Assembly (NCBI GenBank): GCA_021018815.1
Contig: JAITYX010000042.1
Location: 945,001 to 1,009,000, forward strand
Direction: 5' to 3'
DNA from: Talinum fruticosum
Lineage: Eukaryota; Streptophyta; Magnoliopsida; Caryophyllales; Talinaceae
DNA: 64,000 bases
Shown here: piece by piece, positions 61,339-64,000 of the stretch
Position numbering within the stretch: the stretch's first letter is position 1
Layout of the letters: each line of letters opens with the position of its first letter
Notes under the pieces: generated by a model
What the model saw: the letters and a program-made list of their open reading frames with translations, nothing else
What the model was told of the DNA's origin: nothing
Databases searched by the model: none
Translations under genes and position numbers: made by a program

Positions 61339-63779
61339 CTTAAAGTTTTATGTTTTATCGGTTCGTTTTTTCCATATTAGATGGTATTAAATATTTTTAA
61401 AAAGTGTAATTTTAACATTTAGAAAGATGTTATTTATGGTAGTTGATCACTTTATCTAGACGCATTAGACTAATTGTGGGAAAAGGATAGGATAACGAGT
61501 TGAATTATTCAAAAAAATTGAAATAATAATAATAATTTTCTATAAATAGTCAAACTATTACTTGTAATATTCAAATCGCCGTCGAATAAGAGCACTTTGG
61601 CTCAGGCCATATTCAAACCAAATTGCTTAAAATTAATTAATTAATTAATTAGGTCGTTAAAATGTCTCTAATCAAATATCTAGTGATAAATTAAACCTAA
61701 TCTGAAATTGGATCCAGGAAAATTGGTTTGACGGAAGTTTTTGGTCAGAAACTCGTGCTCTGTTTTTGTGATGTAAGTAATATAAAGACCAAATCTTTTC
61801 GGTAAACACAACCAAAAACATCATTTAAGATTGTGATTTAAATGTACAATGGTTTTGGCATAGAGAAAAATGATGTAACATAATTTAAATTCGGATTTTT
61901 ATATGATCCATTTACAAAATTCGATCGGCTATGATCGACTTTGATTTAACGATGCTGATCGTAATTGATGAGTATCTAATTATTCTTATTATATGCAACT
62001 ATATGCATACAAATTATAACATGGACCTGGATCTATAGACCCAAGTTAATATAAATGGTAGTTTACTTTTAATTGTTTAAAATCCACCCCCTATTTCCAT
62101 GGTTTTCATTTTCAAAAAGATGAAATTTCCTCTCGCACATTTTATGGACCCTATTTCGGGGAAAGTCCGAAAGACTTGAACAGGCCGAGGATGTGGGAGG
62201 TGTCAAAGCCCCTCCATATTCCCCGCACAATTTCCTTAATTTGAGTAAATTGTGCCCCTCCGGATTGAATATGTGAGGTGAGGAAGGAATAAAGGTGAGT
62301 GGCCACTGCTTCGACTCAAATTTTGTCATGTTACCTGAGTTTATATAATAAGTTTTGGCAATATGCACGCATCAACAGTTGAGTAGTTTTCATGAGAGTA
62401 TATGTAGCACAACTATGACTTACCTTTTATGCCAAACATTCCATAATCTTGATGAATACAAATCTACTGGTCAAATAGTCAAAAGAGGAAATGCACTCAA
62501 ACCCAAGATATGAATATTAAGCTGGAATATTATTATTCGTACCATGCAATTCAAGTAAACATCGTATTCATTGTCTACAGCGCATAGGTCAACCAACAGT
62601 TTATATACACAGTGACAATTACACTTCAACTACCTTTTAACCCCCCATCCCCTTTTTATTTTTTTATCCTTCTTCATCATTTCCTAATTTCAAACTCATA
62701 CATATAATCATATTTTCCTCCCTCCAAAGCTATGTTCATATTTGTATATACCATATATTCCACTATTTTTATCGGTTCATCCAAACTCTTTTAACATTCG
62801 TTTGGTTTAACTTATTTTGGATTTTGGTATGAAAATATATATCCTTTAGTTTCTTTACTTGATGTCCGATTTATGTAAACCTCTCTCTCCCTTCTGGTTT
62901 ATGTAAATACATACATCTTAGTTTCAACCTTTTAAACTCGAACGACACATTTCAGTATTATACTTAAGAAACTTTAGAAGAAATTATTTTTGTGAGATTT
63001 GGGAAGTTCTACATACTCGTAACCTAACTTATATTTAATAAAGAAACTATCATCACATTGCTTTGCCTTTCGACAAATTTTGGTTGTTTGAATGGCTAAT
63101 AACGGGTTTGGTAGCAAATAATTTAGTGTATAGTTATTTTAGTTAACTATTGAAAATAATGTCGTTGATAAATTTAACTATTAAACCTATTTAAGTAAAC
63201 TAATATGAGAAGATATTTGTATTTTTTGAAAAATTCAAAACATGAGAAGATATTTTGATAAATATAAAAATAATAAAGGGAGTTCAAACTGAAATAAATA
63301 AATAAAAATAAATAAAAGGCACCATTTTGAAACTTAAATTGACTGAAAATACCCTTCATCAGTTTCCTGGAAGCAACTCCACCATCATCTTTGACAACTA
63401 GAACTTTATTAGAAAATAATATGGGGTTACAATATTTTTCTAGAATTTTATTATGACGTTATAATATTTTTAATTACGTAAAATAGTGTAGATTACGAAT
63501 TAGATCTTAATAATATCGATTTTTTCAATAATATACATCGTTTTTTGCTGATATAGTTGCTCAATTAATTTTGTTACTGAATCAAAAATATTTACACAAG
63601 CTGTCCCACAGAAATAATACATCAGGAGATCTGAGATTGTGAGATCAGAATCAGAAATGATATTCCCCTGAAGAAAATAAAATAAATAAATAAATAAATA
63701 AATTCAATAAATAACAAAAGATGAAAATTAGACGCAGGGAAAAGTACCATGGGAAATTTTACATACAAGGAAAAAGAGG

Positions 63780-64000
63780 TGACTAAGACAGGGAGTGGGA
63801 CCCCTTTTAGACGCTCTTCTCCTAATATTTTTTCAATTCAATTTCTGATCTGCGGTGGTTTTCTCTCTCCTGTATTTCCTTTGCATTTCTTCCTCTTTCA
63901 TTCTCTCTCTCTCTCTGGATTTCCATTTTTAATGTTCAAGCTCTCACGGGTTCCTCATTAGCGTGTTTTCCTCTGCCCTGATTGAAATTCCAAAGAATTC
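63780..64000 (+). other. Possible leader of a gene starting beyond the right edge
   Basis: CT-rich sequence with a CT run (about 63901-63917) and GC content higher than the preceding kilobases resembles the 5'UTRs elsewhere in the window. The 70-codon ORF at 63749-63961 has no recognisable features. Confidence 0.3.

Larger units (their letters stand above)
57641..63779. other. About 6 kb of gene-poor, AT-rich DNA
   Basis: Contains the duplications at 57885 and 61271, a GAAT run near 59141-59168 and many A/T homopolymers. No supported gene or RNA. Confidence 0.45.

Overview
This is nuclear DNA from a dicot plant. The genes carry GT-AG introns, the intergenic DNA is AT-rich with long TA, GA/CT and ATT microsatellites, and there are two nuclear-type tRNA genes, MITE-like elements and a LINE remnant. 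The proteins belong to plant-specific families, including a miR160-targeted ARF17-type auxin response factor and a plant beta-1,3-galactosyltransferase with a DUF4094 region. Identifications come from reading the translations and from remembered family motifs; no database search was run.

Layout. 1-303 (-): 5' part of an uncharacterised plant protein. About 1506-1760 (-): LINE RNase H remnant. 2533-2606 (+): tRNA-Ile(AAU). 3071-6814 (-): eleven-exon beta-1,3-galactosyltransferase. 8781-11946 (+): eIF5 with a 5'UTR intron. 17175-20964 (+): ARF17-like gene with a miR160 site. 23221-26238 (+): plastid-type GrpE co-chaperone. 27229-27671 (+): small membrane protein. 33228-33930: MITE. 39103-40170 (-): BPS1-like (DUF793) protein. 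About 40.2-51.2 kb: gene-poor, repeat-rich DNA. 51188-51260 (-): tRNA-Arg(UCU). 51517-53736 (-): rhomboid-like protein with lost catalytic residues (RBL8/KOMPEITO type). 54616-57181 (+): truncated, decayed FAB1-type fragment lying between two diverged direct repeats. 57.7-63.7 kb: gene-poor. The right edge looks like the 5'UTR of another gene.

The genes are mostly unrelated housekeeping and developmental loci, not a pathway. From memory, their order matches Arabidopsis chromosome 1 (beta-1,3-GalT, eIF5, ARF17, BPS1-like, RBL8/KOM around At1g77810-At1g77860), with GrpE and the small membrane gene matching the At1g36380/At1g36390 neighbourhood. The window may therefore keep an ancestral block that Arabidopsis split between two duplicated regions.

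A pattern runs through the window. Several otherwise well-conserved genes (galactosyltransferase, eIF5, GrpE, the small membrane gene, the FAB1 fragment) each need one or more single-base corrections, mostly a missing base in a short homopolymer, to read through. ARF17, the BPS1-like gene and the rhomboid gene read cleanly. Uncorrected consensus indels are the simplest explanation for most of these. The FAB1 fragment has independent signs of real decay. No clear undescribed system was found; the most unusual locus is the repeat-flanked FAB1 fragment next to the rhomboid gene.
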